DNA of 64,000 bases, from NCBI RefSeq assembly GCF_900543425.1, contig NZ_UQRQ01000004.1, positions 133,451 through 197,450 of the forward strand, read 5' to 3'. This document shows positions 1 through 9,154 of the stretch, piece after piece (within the stretch, counting starts at the first letter, position 1; each line of letters starts with the position of its first letter). The position numbers were made by a program, and so were the translations under genes. The stretch comes from an uncultured Sanguibacteroides sp. GTDB lineage: Bacteria; Bacteroidota; Bacteroidia; Bacteroidales; Marinifilaceae. The notes under the pieces were generated by a model. The model was given only the letters and a program-made list of their open reading frames with translations, was not told where the DNA came from and ran no database searches.

Positions 1-829
1 AGAGGGGTGTATCGTTGAAGTCTCCGCACAGGATAACGGGATAGGGGGATTGGTTCATGTGTTTTTTGATGATTTCGGCTTGTCGGGCTCTGTTTTTGTT
101 GGCGGCAATCAACAGGGATACGATAGAGTGGACTTCTTCAGATACGGCCTGTCCTTTTCCTTCCGATAGTTTTTGAAGGAGCTTCCGGTCTTTGTCTCCT
201 AACCGGTAGGATTCTAAATGGACGCAATATACTCGTATGGTGTCGTTTGAGATGACGACATCCGCGTAAATGCAGGCGGCCGTATATTTTTTGTCGAAAT
301 CGATGAAACCTGTGTGTAACAGGGGAGTGCGAGATAAGATAGCAATATCTTTTCGATTGTAATGGTAAGGATAGGTTGAGAATTTTTCAAAAATTCCGGT
401 TTGTTGGGGAACCTCCTGAAGACAGACGAGGTCTCCCGGGAATCGATTGATGTATTCTTCTAATTGTCGAGGAGTCTCTTTTTGTTTAGACCAACCGTAT
501 ATATCCATTTGTCGGACGTTGTAGGAGAGGAGGGAGATGTCGTATGGTGTATTTCCGGATGCCGGGCCGTTCATGCCGTAATAGGTTCTCATAAAAGGAT
601 ATCCCGCGGCTAATACGAGTAGAATGAGCCAGGCCATTTTTTTCCAACATGCAATCCAATAAAGGAGTAGGATTAGATTGACGATCAAGAGATAGTGATA
701 AGCTAACCCCAAGAGAGAGGAAATATAACAAGTATTCGGGTTGACATAGGGAGAGGTATAACTCCCCAATAGACCCAGAATAGCCGTCCAGGTAATGATT
801 CTGATAAGGATGTCTATGATTCGTTTCAA
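1..829 (-). CDS. Membrane-anchored endonuclease/exonuclease/phosphatase family protein, C-terminus cut by window edge
   Basis: About 276 residues are visible; the C-terminus lies outside the window. The fold is recognised from the metal-binding LQEVPQQ segment (complement of about 410-435) and the CGDFNDTPL active-site segment right at the window edge, both typical of the DNase I-like/Mg-dependent phosphodiesterase superfamily. Two hydrophobic stretches near the N-terminus (roughly residues 5-25 and 35-60) suggest the catalytic domain is anchored in the inner membrane. There is no ATG near the N-terminus: I chose TTG at 829, the first usable start after an in-frame stop that is itself the stop of the upstream rhomboid gene. 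Bacteroidota commonly carry this gene next to rhomboids, probably in one transcript. The substrate (nucleic acid, phospholipid or sugar phosphate) cannot be told. Confidence 0.8.
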   Translation of the reverse strand, partial: MKRIIDILIRIITWTAILGLLGSYTSPYVNPNTCYISSLLGLAYHYLLIVNLILLLYWIACWKKMAWLILLVLAAGYPFMRTYYGMNGPASGNTPYDISLLSYNVRQMDIYGWSKQKETPRQLEEYINRFPGDLVCLQEVPQQTGIFEKFSTYPYHYNRKDIAILSRTPLLHTGFIDFDKKYTAACIYADVVISNDTIRVYCVHLESYRLGDKDRKLLQKLSEGKGQAVSEEVHSIVSLLIAANKNRARQAEIIKKHMNQSPYPVILCGDFNDTPL

Positions 830-868
830 CCTGATTCTTTTTATGGATTTTGTCGATTTCGTCCGGAA

Positions 869-1804
869 TTAATTTTTTCTTCCCGATTTGAACAAAATTT
901 CCTTCTCTTCTTTTGTTAAACTCTCGTATCCCGATTTAGAGATCTTATCCAGAATATCGTTGATCCGGTCGTCTTTTTGCTTTTTGTACTCGTTGTATTC
1001 TCTATCGTTCATATCCGATACCTTCTTTTTGTATTTTCCCCGCATGTTTTTCCGGGGAACAAATAGCTTTCCGATCTTTTCAAAGAGGTTGATAATACCG
1101 CTTGCAATATCCCGGTTTTTTCGAATACCCAACGTAAAAAGATAGCCGAAAAGGGCTCCGCCCAAGTGGGCTATATGTCCTCCGGCATTCCCCGAAGGGA
1201 TACTGATGATATCGATTGCTGCCGTAAAAAGGGCCAGGTGAATCAGTTTTACCGGGCCGATCAGGAAAATATAGATCCGGTGGTTCGGCAAATAAGTACA
1301 AACAGCAAATACAATGGCCATGATGGAAGCCGAAGCTCCCACGGCCCATGAAAAATAGCGTTCCGTGGCAAAAGCCGGAAAGATGGCATAGGCAGCCATG
1401 TAAACGATGGCTCCCGACACTCCGCCGAGAATATATATTCCCGTCAGTTTTCGTTCCGAGAAATAGTTTAAGAAAATGCTTCCGAACCAGTATAGCCATA
1501 GCATATTAAACAGCAGGTGGAAAAACCCGAACTGTGTGAACATGTATGTAACGATGGTCCAGGGTGTGCGCAGAAGATTGTAAGGATAAGCGGGGACACC
1601 CAGGTATGGCAATAAGAAGTTGTCCATTTCCCGATAGCCGGCTAATAAAAAAAATACAGATACTAACTTGATGATAATGAAAGCTGCAATGTTAATGTAA
1701 ATTAGCCGGCTAAGGGCCGATCCTTGCTTGAAAGAGCGTTTTATTCCGCTCCAAATTCCTTCGGAAAAAGAGTTATTGCCATATGAGTTATAATATGCAG
1801 ACAT
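869..1804 (-). CDS. Rhomboid family intramembrane serine protease with cytoplasmic tail
   Basis: Polytopic membrane protein of 311 residues. Rhomboids cut transmembrane substrates within the lipid bilayer using a Ser-His dyad. Visible signatures are HLLFN (HxxxN motif, residues 96-100), the serine motif GASAS (G156-S160, nucleophile probably S158) and AHLGG (H213 as partner). The last position of GxSG is Ala rather than Gly, a tolerated change. After about residue 235 comes a charged tail rich in Lys and Asp with no membrane segment, as in many Bacteroidota rhomboids. It starts 6 bases downstream of a second rhomboid gene, so the two are almost certainly co-transcribed. The substrate is unknown. 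Confidence 0.9.
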   Translation of the reverse strand: MSAYYNSYGNNSFSEGIWSGIKRSFKQGSALSRLIYINIAAFIIIKLVSVFFLLAGYREMDNFLLPYLGVPAYPYNLLRTPWTIVTYMFTQFGFFHLLFNMLWLYWFGSIFLNYFSERKLTGIYILGGVSGAIVYMAAYAIFPAFATERYFSWAVGASASIMAIVFAVCTYLPNHRIYIFLIGPVKLIHLALFTAAIDIISIPSGNAGGHIAHLGGALFGYLFTLGIRKNRDIASGIINLFEKIGKLFVPRKNMRGKYKKKVSDMNDREYNEYKKQKDDRINDILDKISKSGYESLTKEEKEILFKSGRKN

Positions 1805-1810
1805 GATCTA

Positions 1811-2629
1811 TTAATAAAAACGTTTACTGTGTTTACTCCAATAACGTATCATAAAGAAACCGAACAGCATTCCTCCCAAGTGAGCAAAATGGGCCACGTT
1901 ATCTCCCACTTGATTTTGAATACCTAAATATAACTCTGCGGCTCCATAGAAAAGAACGAAATATTTAGCCTTGATCGGTATCGGAATGAACATAAGAAAT
2001 AGTTCCGTGTTGGGAAACAACATACCGAATGCCAGTAAAATACCGAAAACAGCTCCGGAAGCTCCGATCATCGGGACATTAACGTATCCCTGTATGACGT
2101 TTTGATAAATAGCCTCTGCTGTTTTGATGTATTCTTGGGAATTCGGTTGGTTGGTCCAACCGTCAATAAATGAGACTAAGTCATTCGGAATCCCTCCTAA
2201 ACGAGCTCGTAAAAATTCTGCTAATAGACCGGGGTCCGGTGTGTTTTGAAAGGCATAGAATTCCTCTTGCATGTTATGGTAACCGTACCAGCTGACCAAC
2301 GAATAGAGTAGTGCCGCTCCTATTCCCGTAACCATGTAGTATATGACAAAACGTTTGCTTCCCCAAACCGATTCAAGAATACGGCCGAACATAAATACGG
2401 CGAACATATTGAAGAACATATGTGTTAACCCTTCTTGGGTAAACATATGAGTAATGTATTGATAAAAAGCAAAGTGTTTGGATTCCGGAAGATGTAATCC
2501 CAGGATATTGACCAAATCGATACCGGATCTTTTTCCCACGATGTTTATCAGCAGAAAAATGATCACGTTGATGATGATGATCACTTTTACCGCTGGGGTA
2601 ATATTTGAAAGCGGACGATAATTACTCAT
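1811..2629 (-). CDS. Rhomboid family intramembrane serine protease
   Basis: Second rhomboid, 272 residues, without the long tail of its neighbour. It has HMFFN (residues 70-74), a canonical GASG serine motif (G189-G192, nucleophile S191) and AHLGG with H250 as catalytic histidine. A soluble insert of about 60 residues (roughly 120-180) separates early membrane helices from the serine helix, more than in the companion protein. Its start overlaps the end of the RicT-like gene by 8 bases, which points to translational coupling in one operon. Its pairing with another rhomboid suggests different substrates or a heteromeric function, but that is inference. Confidence 0.9.
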   Translation of the reverse strand: MSNYRPLSNITPAVKVIIIINVIIFLLINIVGKRSGIDLVNILGLHLPESKHFAFYQYITHMFTQEGLTHMFFNMFAVFMFGRILESVWGSKRFVIYYMVTGIGAALLYSLVSWYGYHNMQEEFYAFQNTPDPGLLAEFLRARLGGIPNDLVSFIDGWTNQPNSQEYIKTAEAIYQNVIQGYVNVPMIGASGAVFGILLAFGMLFPNTELFLMFIPIPIKAKYFVLFYGAAELYLGIQNQVGDNVAHFAHLGGMLFGFFMIRYWSKHSKRFY

Positions 2630-3893
2630 TTTTGTTCGGTTTTGTGTTTTGTTTGTTTACCGGTTTATGCTGTCTGTTTTCCACTTTGTTCACCGGTTTG
2701 TTTCCATTGGAATTATTCGCTTCCGTTCGGTTGTTGTTTTTTTGTACGTTTTTCCGGTTATTTCTGTTTTTGGAATAATTCTTTCTGGGCTGTTTCTTTT
2801 CGTCGAAACGATTTAAACTTTCCTCTCCTACTCCATCCGTGTATTTGATATCCTCCGGTCGTTTCTCGTTTGTGTCCAGAGCTTTAGGTGGAATATATCC
2901 TCTTTTGTTCATGGCGATGATCTCTTTCACCCGCTCTACGGGAAGTTTAATTAGAGCTCCCTTCCCCTCTTTATCATAGGTGTAAGACATGGAACGTCCG
3001 AATATATCGGTCTTTTGGTGATAAAGCATGCCTTCGCCGGTGTTTAGCCAGATATTGGAAGAAGGGAAATCTTTTTGTTCGTCAATATAAGCATCCACTT
3101 CATAGTTGAGACAACACTTTAGCTTGCCGCATTGGCCGGCCAGTTTTTGAGGATTCAGGGAGATATCCTGATAACGCGCCGCAGAGGTCGATACCGATAT
3201 AAAGTTGGTGATAAAGGTCGAGCAACATAGTTTTCGTCCGCATGAGCCGATACCGCCTATGCGTCCTGCTTCCTGCCGGGCCCCGATTTGTTTCATCTCG
3301 ATTCGGATGTGAAAGGTCTCGGCCAGTACTTTAATTAATTTCCGAAAATCCACCCGATCTCCGGCAATATAATAGAAAATAGCTTTTGTTTTATCTCCCT
3401 GGTATTCGACATCTCCAATTTTCATGTCCAAATTCAGGTCGGCAGCAATCTTACGGGACTTAATCATGGTATCGTACTCGAGAGCAATGGCTTGTTGCCA
3501 TTTTTCGATATCATGCGGTTTTGCTTTTCGATATACTTTTTTCAGCGGATTCCGTTCCAGATCTACCCGTTTCAATCGCATCTGTTCCCGGACTAATTCT
3601 CCTGTCAGGGAAACGATACCGATATCATGTCCTAAAGCTGCTTCTACGGCAACAATATCTCCGATATTAAGATTCAGATTGCTATTGTTCAGGTAGAAGC
3701 CTTTCCTTGTATTTTTAAAACGAACCTCGACAATTTCGGAAGTACTACAACCTTCCGGAATATCTTGCATCCAATTGTATTCCGTCAATTTACCGGCGAG
3801 TAAACGATGGTCTATCACCGGAACAATCGGATAGGGTTGTTTATTTTGGCTTTCGGGATTTTCCCGGATTTCTTCATTTATTTCTTCACTCAT
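2622..3893 (-). CDS. ricT: PSP1/RicT-like regulatory iron-sulfur protein
   Basis: Protein of 423 residues with the PSP1 C-terminal domain. The family member RicT (YaaT) of Bacillus works with RicA and RicF in an Fe-S-containing complex that influences RNA maturation and development. Diagnostic are the paired cysteine clusters in IGSCGRKLCCSTF and GQCGKLKCCLNYE, which likely supply cluster ligands. The last roughly 70 residues are low-complexity Asn/Lys-rich and probably disordered. It sits directly downstream of the delta' gene, the same neighbourhood (holB-yaaT) as in Firmicutes. No RicA or RicF partner is visible in this window, so function in Bacteroidota is transferred by homology only. 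Confidence 0.85.
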   Translation of the reverse strand: MSEEINEEIRENPESQNKQPYPIVPVIDHRLLAGKLTEYNWMQDIPEGCSTSEIVEVRFKNTRKGFYLNNSNLNLNIGDIVAVEAALGHDIGIVSLTGELVREQMRLKRVDLERNPLKKVYRKAKPHDIEKWQQAIALEYDTMIKSRKIAADLNLDMKIGDVEYQGDKTKAIFYYIAGDRVDFRKLIKVLAETFHIRIEMKQIGARQEAGRIGGIGSCGRKLCCSTFITNFISVSTSAARYQDISLNPQKLAGQCGKLKCCLNYEVDAYIDEQKDFPSSNIWLNTGEGMLYHQKTDIFGRSMSYTYDKEGKGALIKLPVERVKEIIAMNKRGYIPPKALDTNEKRPEDIKYTDGVGEESLNRFDEKKQPRKNYSKNRNNRKNVQKNNNRTEANNSNGNKPVNKVENRQHKPVNKQNTKPNKNE

Positions 3894-3993
3894 ACGTTAT
3901 GACTAAAAGTTAAAAATTAAAAGCTAAAAGTTACGACTGAAAATTAGGTTGTTTTCTGTTTTCACTTTTATGGTCAACACAACTTATTGCTGA

Positions 3994-5121
3994 CTATGGA
4001 CGAATATTTTGCATTACTTTAATGCAAAGATCCGTGAATATGATTTTCCCGTTTCCGTTGCGTATGATATCGCTATAAGCTCTTTCAAACTCCTCGTAAA
4101 GCGGGATGACGTTACCTTCATGTACATAAGGAGAAAATTTTACGGAAAAATCTTTCTCCCGTTTGGTCATGTATACTATATTTTCGAGATCAAAGTTTCT
4201 GACAAAATTTTCTCGTATCATTCGAATACAATGAGCCAGAAAACTTTTTTGTCGTTCTCTTCCCAAAACGGCAAGTTCATTGACGAATTCATTGACCGTT
4301 AGCATCTTTCTCTCCCAACACAAGCGCATCATCTGAATGAATTTTTCCTGATTATAAACGGACTCTTCCGTTTCATCAAGAATTTTAAGAGCCTTTAACC
4401 AACTTCCGGAGGCCACGTGAGCGACTTCTCTGGCGGAATCCGGAGATAGTTTTTGGGTACGGATCAATTGTTCTGCAATTTCTTCTTGTCCGAGAGGGGG
4501 GATATGAATACGTTGCGTTCTGGATAAAATGGTATTAATAATCTCTTCCGGATGTTCAGAGATCAACAGAAAGAGGGTTTTCGGATAGGGCTCTTCCAAA
4601 ATTTTGAGTAATTTATTCGAGCACTCCGGTTTCATTTTTTCCGGTAGCCATATGATCATTACTTTATAATCCGATTCAAAAGGTTTTAGTGCCAGTTTTC
4701 TCAGGATGTTTCCACTTTCTTCCGTGTAGATCATGGCTTGTGCATTCTCGTCGGCTCCCATGGCAGACAGCCAGTTTTCCAAGTCCGTATAGGGATTACT
4801 TAATAGTAAATTTCGCCATTCGTTGAGGTATTCGTCACTAATGGGAAGTTTGATTCTGGTGGATTTTACCACGGGAAAGACGAAGTGCAGGTCCGGATGA
4901 ATTAATTTTTGCATCTTTCTGCAAGCCGGGCAGACCCCACAAGCTTCCTCGTGTTTGTCGCCCGTGCAAAAAAGATATTGTGCAAAAGCCAAGGCCAGAG
5001 CCAGACTACCGGAGCCTGTTTCTCCGGTAAATAACTGCGCATGACTTACTCTTCCCGATTGCAAAGAGGCGAGTAGTCGCTGTTTTATCTCTTCATGGCC
5101 TATGACTTCTTTAAAAAACAC
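3994..5121 (-). CDS. holB: DNA polymerase III delta' subunit (clamp loader)
   Basis: A 375-residue AAA+ protein of the clamp loader that opens the beta sliding clamp with delta and gamma/tau. The N-terminus (FKEVIGHEEIKQRL) is typical. The P-loop position reads GETGSGS (about 33-39), lacking the usual Lys; delta' subunits are known to be ATPase-defective, so this is expected. A four-cysteine zinc module is present (C52, C61, C64, C67), followed by HPDLHFVFP and the SRTQ segment in ILSRTQRI. It lies between aspS (53 bases upstream) and ricT (100 bases downstream), all on the minus strand. Alternative assignment as the gamma/tau subunit is unlikely given the short length. Confidence 0.92.
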   Translation of the reverse strand: MFFKEVIGHEEIKQRLLASLQSGRVSHAQLFTGETGSGSLALALAFAQYLFCTGDKHEEACGVCPACRKMQKLIHPDLHFVFPVVKSTRIKLPISDEYLNEWRNLLLSNPYTDLENWLSAMGADENAQAMIYTEESGNILRKLALKPFESDYKVMIIWLPEKMKPECSNKLLKILEEPYPKTLFLLISEHPEEIINTILSRTQRIHIPPLGQEEIAEQLIRTQKLSPDSAREVAHVASGSWLKALKILDETEESVYNQEKFIQMMRLCWERKMLTVNEFVNELAVLGRERQKSFLAHCIRMIRENFVRNFDLENIVYMTKREKDFSVKFSPYVHEGNVIPLYEEFERAYSDIIRNGNGKIIFTDLCIKVMQNIRP

Positions 5122-5174
5122 AGATCAAATTTTAGGTTGACGATTGAAATAACGGTATGGTCTTTAGTAATCCG

Positions 5175-6929
5175 TTATTTGCAATTGCCGGTTAAATGGA
5201 TATTCAGTTCTTTTAATTGTTCTTCCGAGATTTCAGAAGGAGAGTCGATCATGACGTCTCTTCCTGAATTATTTTTCGGAAAAGCTATGACATCCCGGAT
5301 AGAATCCAGCCCGGCAAACATGGAGGCCAGGCGATCAAAACCGAAAGCGATTCCGCCGTGGGGAGGTGCTCCGTATTTGAAGGCTCCTATCAGGAAACCG
5401 AATTGAGCTTGTGCCGCTTCATGAGTAAACCCAAGGCAATCAAACATTTTGGATTGTAAGTTGGAGTCGTGGATACGAATAGAACCTCCTCCTACTTCCA
5501 CCCCGTTGATCACCATATCGTAAGCATTTGCCCGAACTTTTCCCGGATCGGTGTCCATCAGAGAAATATCTTCCGGTTTGGGAGAAGTAAAAGGATGATG
5601 CATAGCGTAGAAGCGTTGCGTCTCTTCATCCCATTCCAATAGAGGGAAATCTACAACCCATAAAGGCTTGAATACATTTTTATCCCGTAATCCCAAACGA
5701 TTTCCCATTTCCAAGCGCAATTCGCTCAATTGGGGTAAGGTTTTCATTTTAGGACCTACTAAAATGAGAAGCAAGTCTCCCGGCTGAGCTTTACAAGCTT
5801 CTGCCCACTGTTTCAAATCGGTTTCATCGTAAAATTTATCCACGGAAGATTTGAGGGTTCCGTCCTCGTTATATTTCACGTAAACCAATCCTTTAGCCCC
5901 GATTTGAGAACGTTTTACAAATTCCGTCAGTTCATCCAGTTGTTTGCGGGTATAATGGGCGCATCGAGAGGCACATATGGCTCCGATGTATTCTGCATCA
6001 TCAAAGACGATAAAGCCTTTTCCTTTGGCAATGGCTGTCAGGTCGACAAATTTCATATCAAAACGGATATCCGGTTTGTCACATCCGTAATATTCCATAG
6101 CATCAGCCCATGTCATGCGGGGAAGAGCCGGAATATCAACGTTTCGAATCTCTTTAAACAAGTGACGAATTAATCCTTCGAACACCTCTAATACATCTTC
6201 CTGTTCGACAAAGGACATTTCACAGTCAATCTGGGTAAATTCGGGTTGACGATCGGCCCGTAAATCTTCATCCCGGAAACATTTTACAATTTGGAAATAA
6301 CGGTCGAATCCGGAGATCATAAGTAATTGCTTAAATGTTTGCGGGCTTTGGGGCAAGGCATAAAATTGTCCCGGGTTCATCCGCGAGGGAACGACAAAAT
6401 CACGGGCTCCTTCCGGTGTACTTTTGATTAGAACAGGGGTTTCTATCTCTATAAACTCCTGATTACTCAGATAATTACGTACAATCTGGGCCATTCGATG
6501 TCTTAATTCAAGATTTTTTCTAACAGTTGCCCGCCGTAAATCCAAATATCGATACTTCATTCGTATATCGTCTCCTCCGTCGGTTTGATCTTCAATGGTG
6601 AACGGAGGTACCTCGGAAGTACTTAATATATTTAGCTCTTTGATTAAGATTTCGATTTCTCCGGTAGGAATTTTATTGTTTTTGCTGGCTCTTTCGACCA
6701 CGGTTCCTTTTACTTGGATGACATATTCCCGTCCTAATTTTTCCGTTATTTTTTTTATCTCGTCCGGAGCAGATTCTTCCACGACTAACTGTGTAATACC
6801 ATAACGGTCTCTCAAGTCCACGAATGACATGGCACCTAATCGTCTTACTTTTTGAACCCAGCCACTGAGACAAACGCTCTCATTTACGTTTTCTATCCGT
6901 AATTGTCCACAAGTATGTGTTCTATACAT
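5175..6929 (-). CDS. aspS: Aspartyl-tRNA synthetase
   Basis: Charges tRNA-Asp with aspartate in the cytoplasm. At 584 residues it has normal bacterial length, with an N-terminal OB-fold anticodon-binding domain (about 1-110), the class II catalytic core and the bacteria-specific GAD insertion in the middle. Motif 2 is seen as FRDEDLRADRQPEFTQ (218-233) and motif 3 as GIAFGFDRLASM (from 526). The ATG start at 6929 gives MYRTHTCG, the usual N-terminus. I cannot tell from sequence alone whether it is discriminating or also charges tRNA-Asn. It heads the minus-strand group that includes holB and ricT. Confidence 0.96.
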   Translation of the reverse strand: MYRTHTCGQLRIENVNESVCLSGWVQKVRRLGAMSFVDLRDRYGITQLVVEESAPDEIKKITEKLGREYVIQVKGTVVERASKNNKIPTGEIEILIKELNILSTSEVPPFTIEDQTDGGDDIRMKYRYLDLRRATVRKNLELRHRMAQIVRNYLSNQEFIEIETPVLIKSTPEGARDFVVPSRMNPGQFYALPQSPQTFKQLLMISGFDRYFQIVKCFRDEDLRADRQPEFTQIDCEMSFVEQEDVLEVFEGLIRHLFKEIRNVDIPALPRMTWADAMEYYGCDKPDIRFDMKFVDLTAIAKGKGFIVFDDAEYIGAICASRCAHYTRKQLDELTEFVKRSQIGAKGLVYVKYNEDGTLKSSVDKFYDETDLKQWAEACKAQPGDLLLILVGPKMKTLPQLSELRLEMGNRLGLRDKNVFKPLWVVDFPLLEWDEETQRFYAMHHPFTSPKPEDISLMDTDPGKVRANAYDMVINGVEVGGGSIRIHDSNLQSKMFDCLGFTHEAAQAQFGFLIGAFKYGAPPHGGIAFGFDRLASMFAGLDSIRDVIAFPKNNSGRDVMIDSPSEISEEQLKELNIHLTGNCK

Positions 6930-7320
6930 AGTTTTACTATTAAATATTTGGATTCGGAGCTACTCCTAAGTCCTCTTTTGTTTTTATATGACTTTTGTTA
7001 TAGGATATAATTCGCCTATTTAACAATTTGCGAAAATAATAAGAATTTATCAGTTTCTGGCGCTAATCCCATAAAAAATCAGTATATGAAGTCAACGGAT
7101 TAAAAATAGGTATTCGAGGTTTTTCGATGGATTGTAATCAAGCATTCTATTTCGGATAAATTTTCTATGGAACGAATCCTCTTTTTCCTGTTTTTGGGCT
7201 TCTTATGTTTCATTCTTTTGTTAAAATGCCAAATACTCCATTTATGTATGTTATTTTTTTCGGATATGAATAAACAAATTTTTATCTTTGAAACTTTATT
7301 ATATGGATTGAAAGGTAGAG
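6930..7320. other. Divergent intergenic region between aspS and cvpA
   Basis: This 391-base stretch separates two divergent transcripts. On the plus strand it holds a good promoter element for cvpA (listed separately). On the minus strand a weaker -7 candidate for aspS (TATTTTCG, complement of 7031-7038, one mismatch) is present. No RNA gene, repeat or convincing coding region was found; a 55-codon hydrophobic frame starting at 7167 was rejected. Confidence 0.5.
7283..7290 (+). promoter_or_regulatory. Bacteroidota -7 promoter element upstream of cvpA
   Basis: TATCTTTG matches the Bacteroidota -7 consensus TAnnTTTG at every defined position and ends 30 bases before the cvpA start. No clear -33 TTG is seen at the right spacing. 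It probably drives cvpA-tyrS. Confidence 0.6.
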
Positions 7321-7800
7321 ATGAATTATGTTGATGTGATTATTTTGCTTCCTTTGGTATATGGAGCATATAAAGGTTTTACTTCCGGATTAATTGTAGA
7401 GATGTCGACGCTGTTCGCGTTGATCTTAGGCGTATTCATATCTTTAAAGTACGGAGGCGTGACGGAGGCGTTTTTGAAAGATTTTATCGATATCCCTGTT
7501 TCTTATTCTTATTACGTGGCTTTTGCGGTAACCTTTCTGTTGGTTGTTATCGTTATTCATTTGTTGGGAAAGTTGTTGACGAAATTAGTCGATATGGTTT
7601 CTTTGGGACTTTTTAATAAGTTATTCGGAATTCTGTTAGGGACGGTGAAGGCTGCCATTGTGGTATGTGTCATTTTGTTTGTTATCAATGCATTGGACTC
7701 TAAATATGATTTTATTCCTGCAAAAACGAAGAATCAGAGCATGTTGTATTATCCTTTTGTTAATTTTGCAAATGGAGTCTATCAGAGTGCTGTAAATTAA
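7321..7800 (+). CDS. cvpA: CvpA family membrane protein
   Basis: Small membrane protein of 159 residues with about four transmembrane helices. The N-terminus NYVDVIILLPLVYGAYKGFTSGLI is the family hallmark (DxxILxxLxxxxxxGxxxG). CvpA proteins are named after colicin V production in E. coli; their molecular role remains unsettled, with links to envelope stress. It is the first gene after the promoter at 7283 and lies 28 bases upstream of tyrS, so they are likely co-transcribed. Confidence 0.85.
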   Translation: MNYVDVIILLPLVYGAYKGFTSGLIVEMSTLFALILGVFISLKYGGVTEAFLKDFIDIPVSYSYYVAFAVTFLLVVIVIHLLGKLLTKLVDMVSLGLFNKLFGILLGTVKAAIVVCVILFVINALDSKYDFIPAKTKNQSMLYYPFVNFANGVYQSAVN

Positions 7801-7828
7801 TTGTCAAAATCCTATAAATTGAGAATCG

Positions 7829-9121
7829 ATGAATTTTGTTGAAGAATTAAAATGGCGGGGTATGATTCATAATATCATGCCGGGAACAGAGGAGCAACTG
7901 ACGAAAGAGCAGACAACGGCTTACGTGGGTATCGATCCCACGGCAGATTCGTTGCACGTGGGGCATTTGGTGTCGGTTATGATGATGAAACATCTTCAAA
8001 TGGCAGGTCATAAGCCTATTTTTTTAATAGGAGGGGCGACCGGAATGATAGGGGACCCGAGTGGTAAATCCCTGGAAAGGAATTTGTTGGACGAGACGAC
8101 CGTGCAGAAAAATATGGATGGAATCAGGGCGCAGTTGTCGAAGTTTATTGATTTTAATTCCGATGCTCCGAATGCCGCGATCATGGTAAATAATTATGAT
8201 TGGATGAAGAATTTTACCTTTCTTGATTTTATCCGGGAGGTAGGAAAACATATTACCGTAAATTACATGATGGCCAAAGATTCGGTGAAGAAGCGGTTGA
8301 GTGCCGATTCTACACAAGGCTTGTCTTTTACCGAGTTCACGTATCAATTGGTTCAAGGGTATGATTTTTTGCATTTACGTCGTCATTATAATTGTCTTTT
8401 GCAGATGGGAGGGTCGGATCAGTGGGGAAATATTACGACGGGAGGAGAATTGATTCGTCGGAAAGACGGAGCGGAGGCTTATGGTTTGACTTGGCCCTTG
8501 ATGACGAAGAGTGATGGTAAAAAGTTCGGAAAGACGGAATCCGGTAATATCTGGCTGGACCCCCAACGGACTTCTCCTTATAAATTTTATCAATTCTGGC
8601 TGAATGCCACGGATGAAGATGCGGAGAAATACATTAAGATTTTTACGATCCTTCCTCCGGCAGAAATCGATGCATTGATTCTCGAGCATCATGATGCTCC
8701 GCATCTGAGAAAATTACAGAAGGTTCTGGCGAAAGAAATAACCTGTCTGATTCATAGTCCGGAGGCTTACGAAGCCGCCGTGGAAGCTTCTCAAATTTTA
8801 TTTGGAAATGCAACTTCGGATGCATTGAAGCGTTTGGATGAAGATACTTTGTTAGCGGTTTTCGAGGGTGTACCTCAATATGATATCTTACGTTCAGATT
8901 TGGAAGCGGGGATCTCTATCGTGGATTTGTTGGCCGAGAAAACATCAATTATGTCTTCTAAGGGGGAAGCTCGGCGTGCATTGAAGTCAAATGCTATCAG
9001 TATCAATAAAGAGAAGATAACGGATCAGGAACTGATCGTGAATGCAGGTTTCCTGATCGATGATAAGTTTGTTTTATTGCAAAGCGGGAAAAAGAATTAT
9101 TTCTTGCTGAATGTCAAATAA
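7829..9121 (+). CDS. tyrS: Tyrosyl-tRNA synthetase
   Basis: Class I synthetase that attaches tyrosine to tRNA-Tyr; 430 residues. The HIGH motif is HVGH (H43-H46), the KMSKS loop is KFGKT (232-236), and the tyrosine-binding motif GGSDQWGNI lies near 194-202. An S4 RNA-binding domain occupies about the last 80 residues (SKGEARRALKSNAISINKEK). The TyrRS type with KFGKT belongs to the main bacterial TyrS group. A strong terminator follows directly after the stop codon. Confidence 0.96.
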   Translation: MNFVEELKWRGMIHNIMPGTEEQLTKEQTTAYVGIDPTADSLHVGHLVSVMMMKHLQMAGHKPIFLIGGATGMIGDPSGKSLERNLLDETTVQKNMDGIRAQLSKFIDFNSDAPNAAIMVNNYDWMKNFTFLDFIREVGKHITVNYMMAKDSVKKRLSADSTQGLSFTEFTYQLVQGYDFLHLRRHYNCLLQMGGSDQWGNITTGGELIRRKDGAEAYGLTWPLMTKSDGKKFGKTESGNIWLDPQRTSPYKFYQFWLNATDEDAEKYIKIFTILPPAEIDALILEHHDAPHLRKLQKVLAKEITCLIHSPEAYEAAVEASQILFGNATSDALKRLDEDTLLAVFEGVPQYDILRSDLEAGISIVDLLAEKTSIMSSKGEARRALKSNAISINKEKITDQELIVNAGFLIDDKFVLLQSGKKNYFLLNVK

Positions 9122-9123
9122 AT

Positions 9124-9154
9124 AATAAAAGCGACCTTTTAGGTCGCTTTTATT
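9124..9154. terminator. Bidirectional intrinsic terminator between tyrS and the convergent permease fusion gene
   Basis: A perfect 13-bp stem (AATAAAAGCGACC with its complement) around a 5-base loop starts 2 bases after the tyrS stop. The A-rich 5' arm and U-rich 3' arm make it usable in both directions. Its right end overlaps the stop codon of the convergent minus-strand gene. Confidence 0.85.

Noticed and set aside
7167..7334. 55-codon hydrophobic frame before cvpA
   Set aside because: It contains the cvpA promoter, overlaps the cvpA start and has no family signature.
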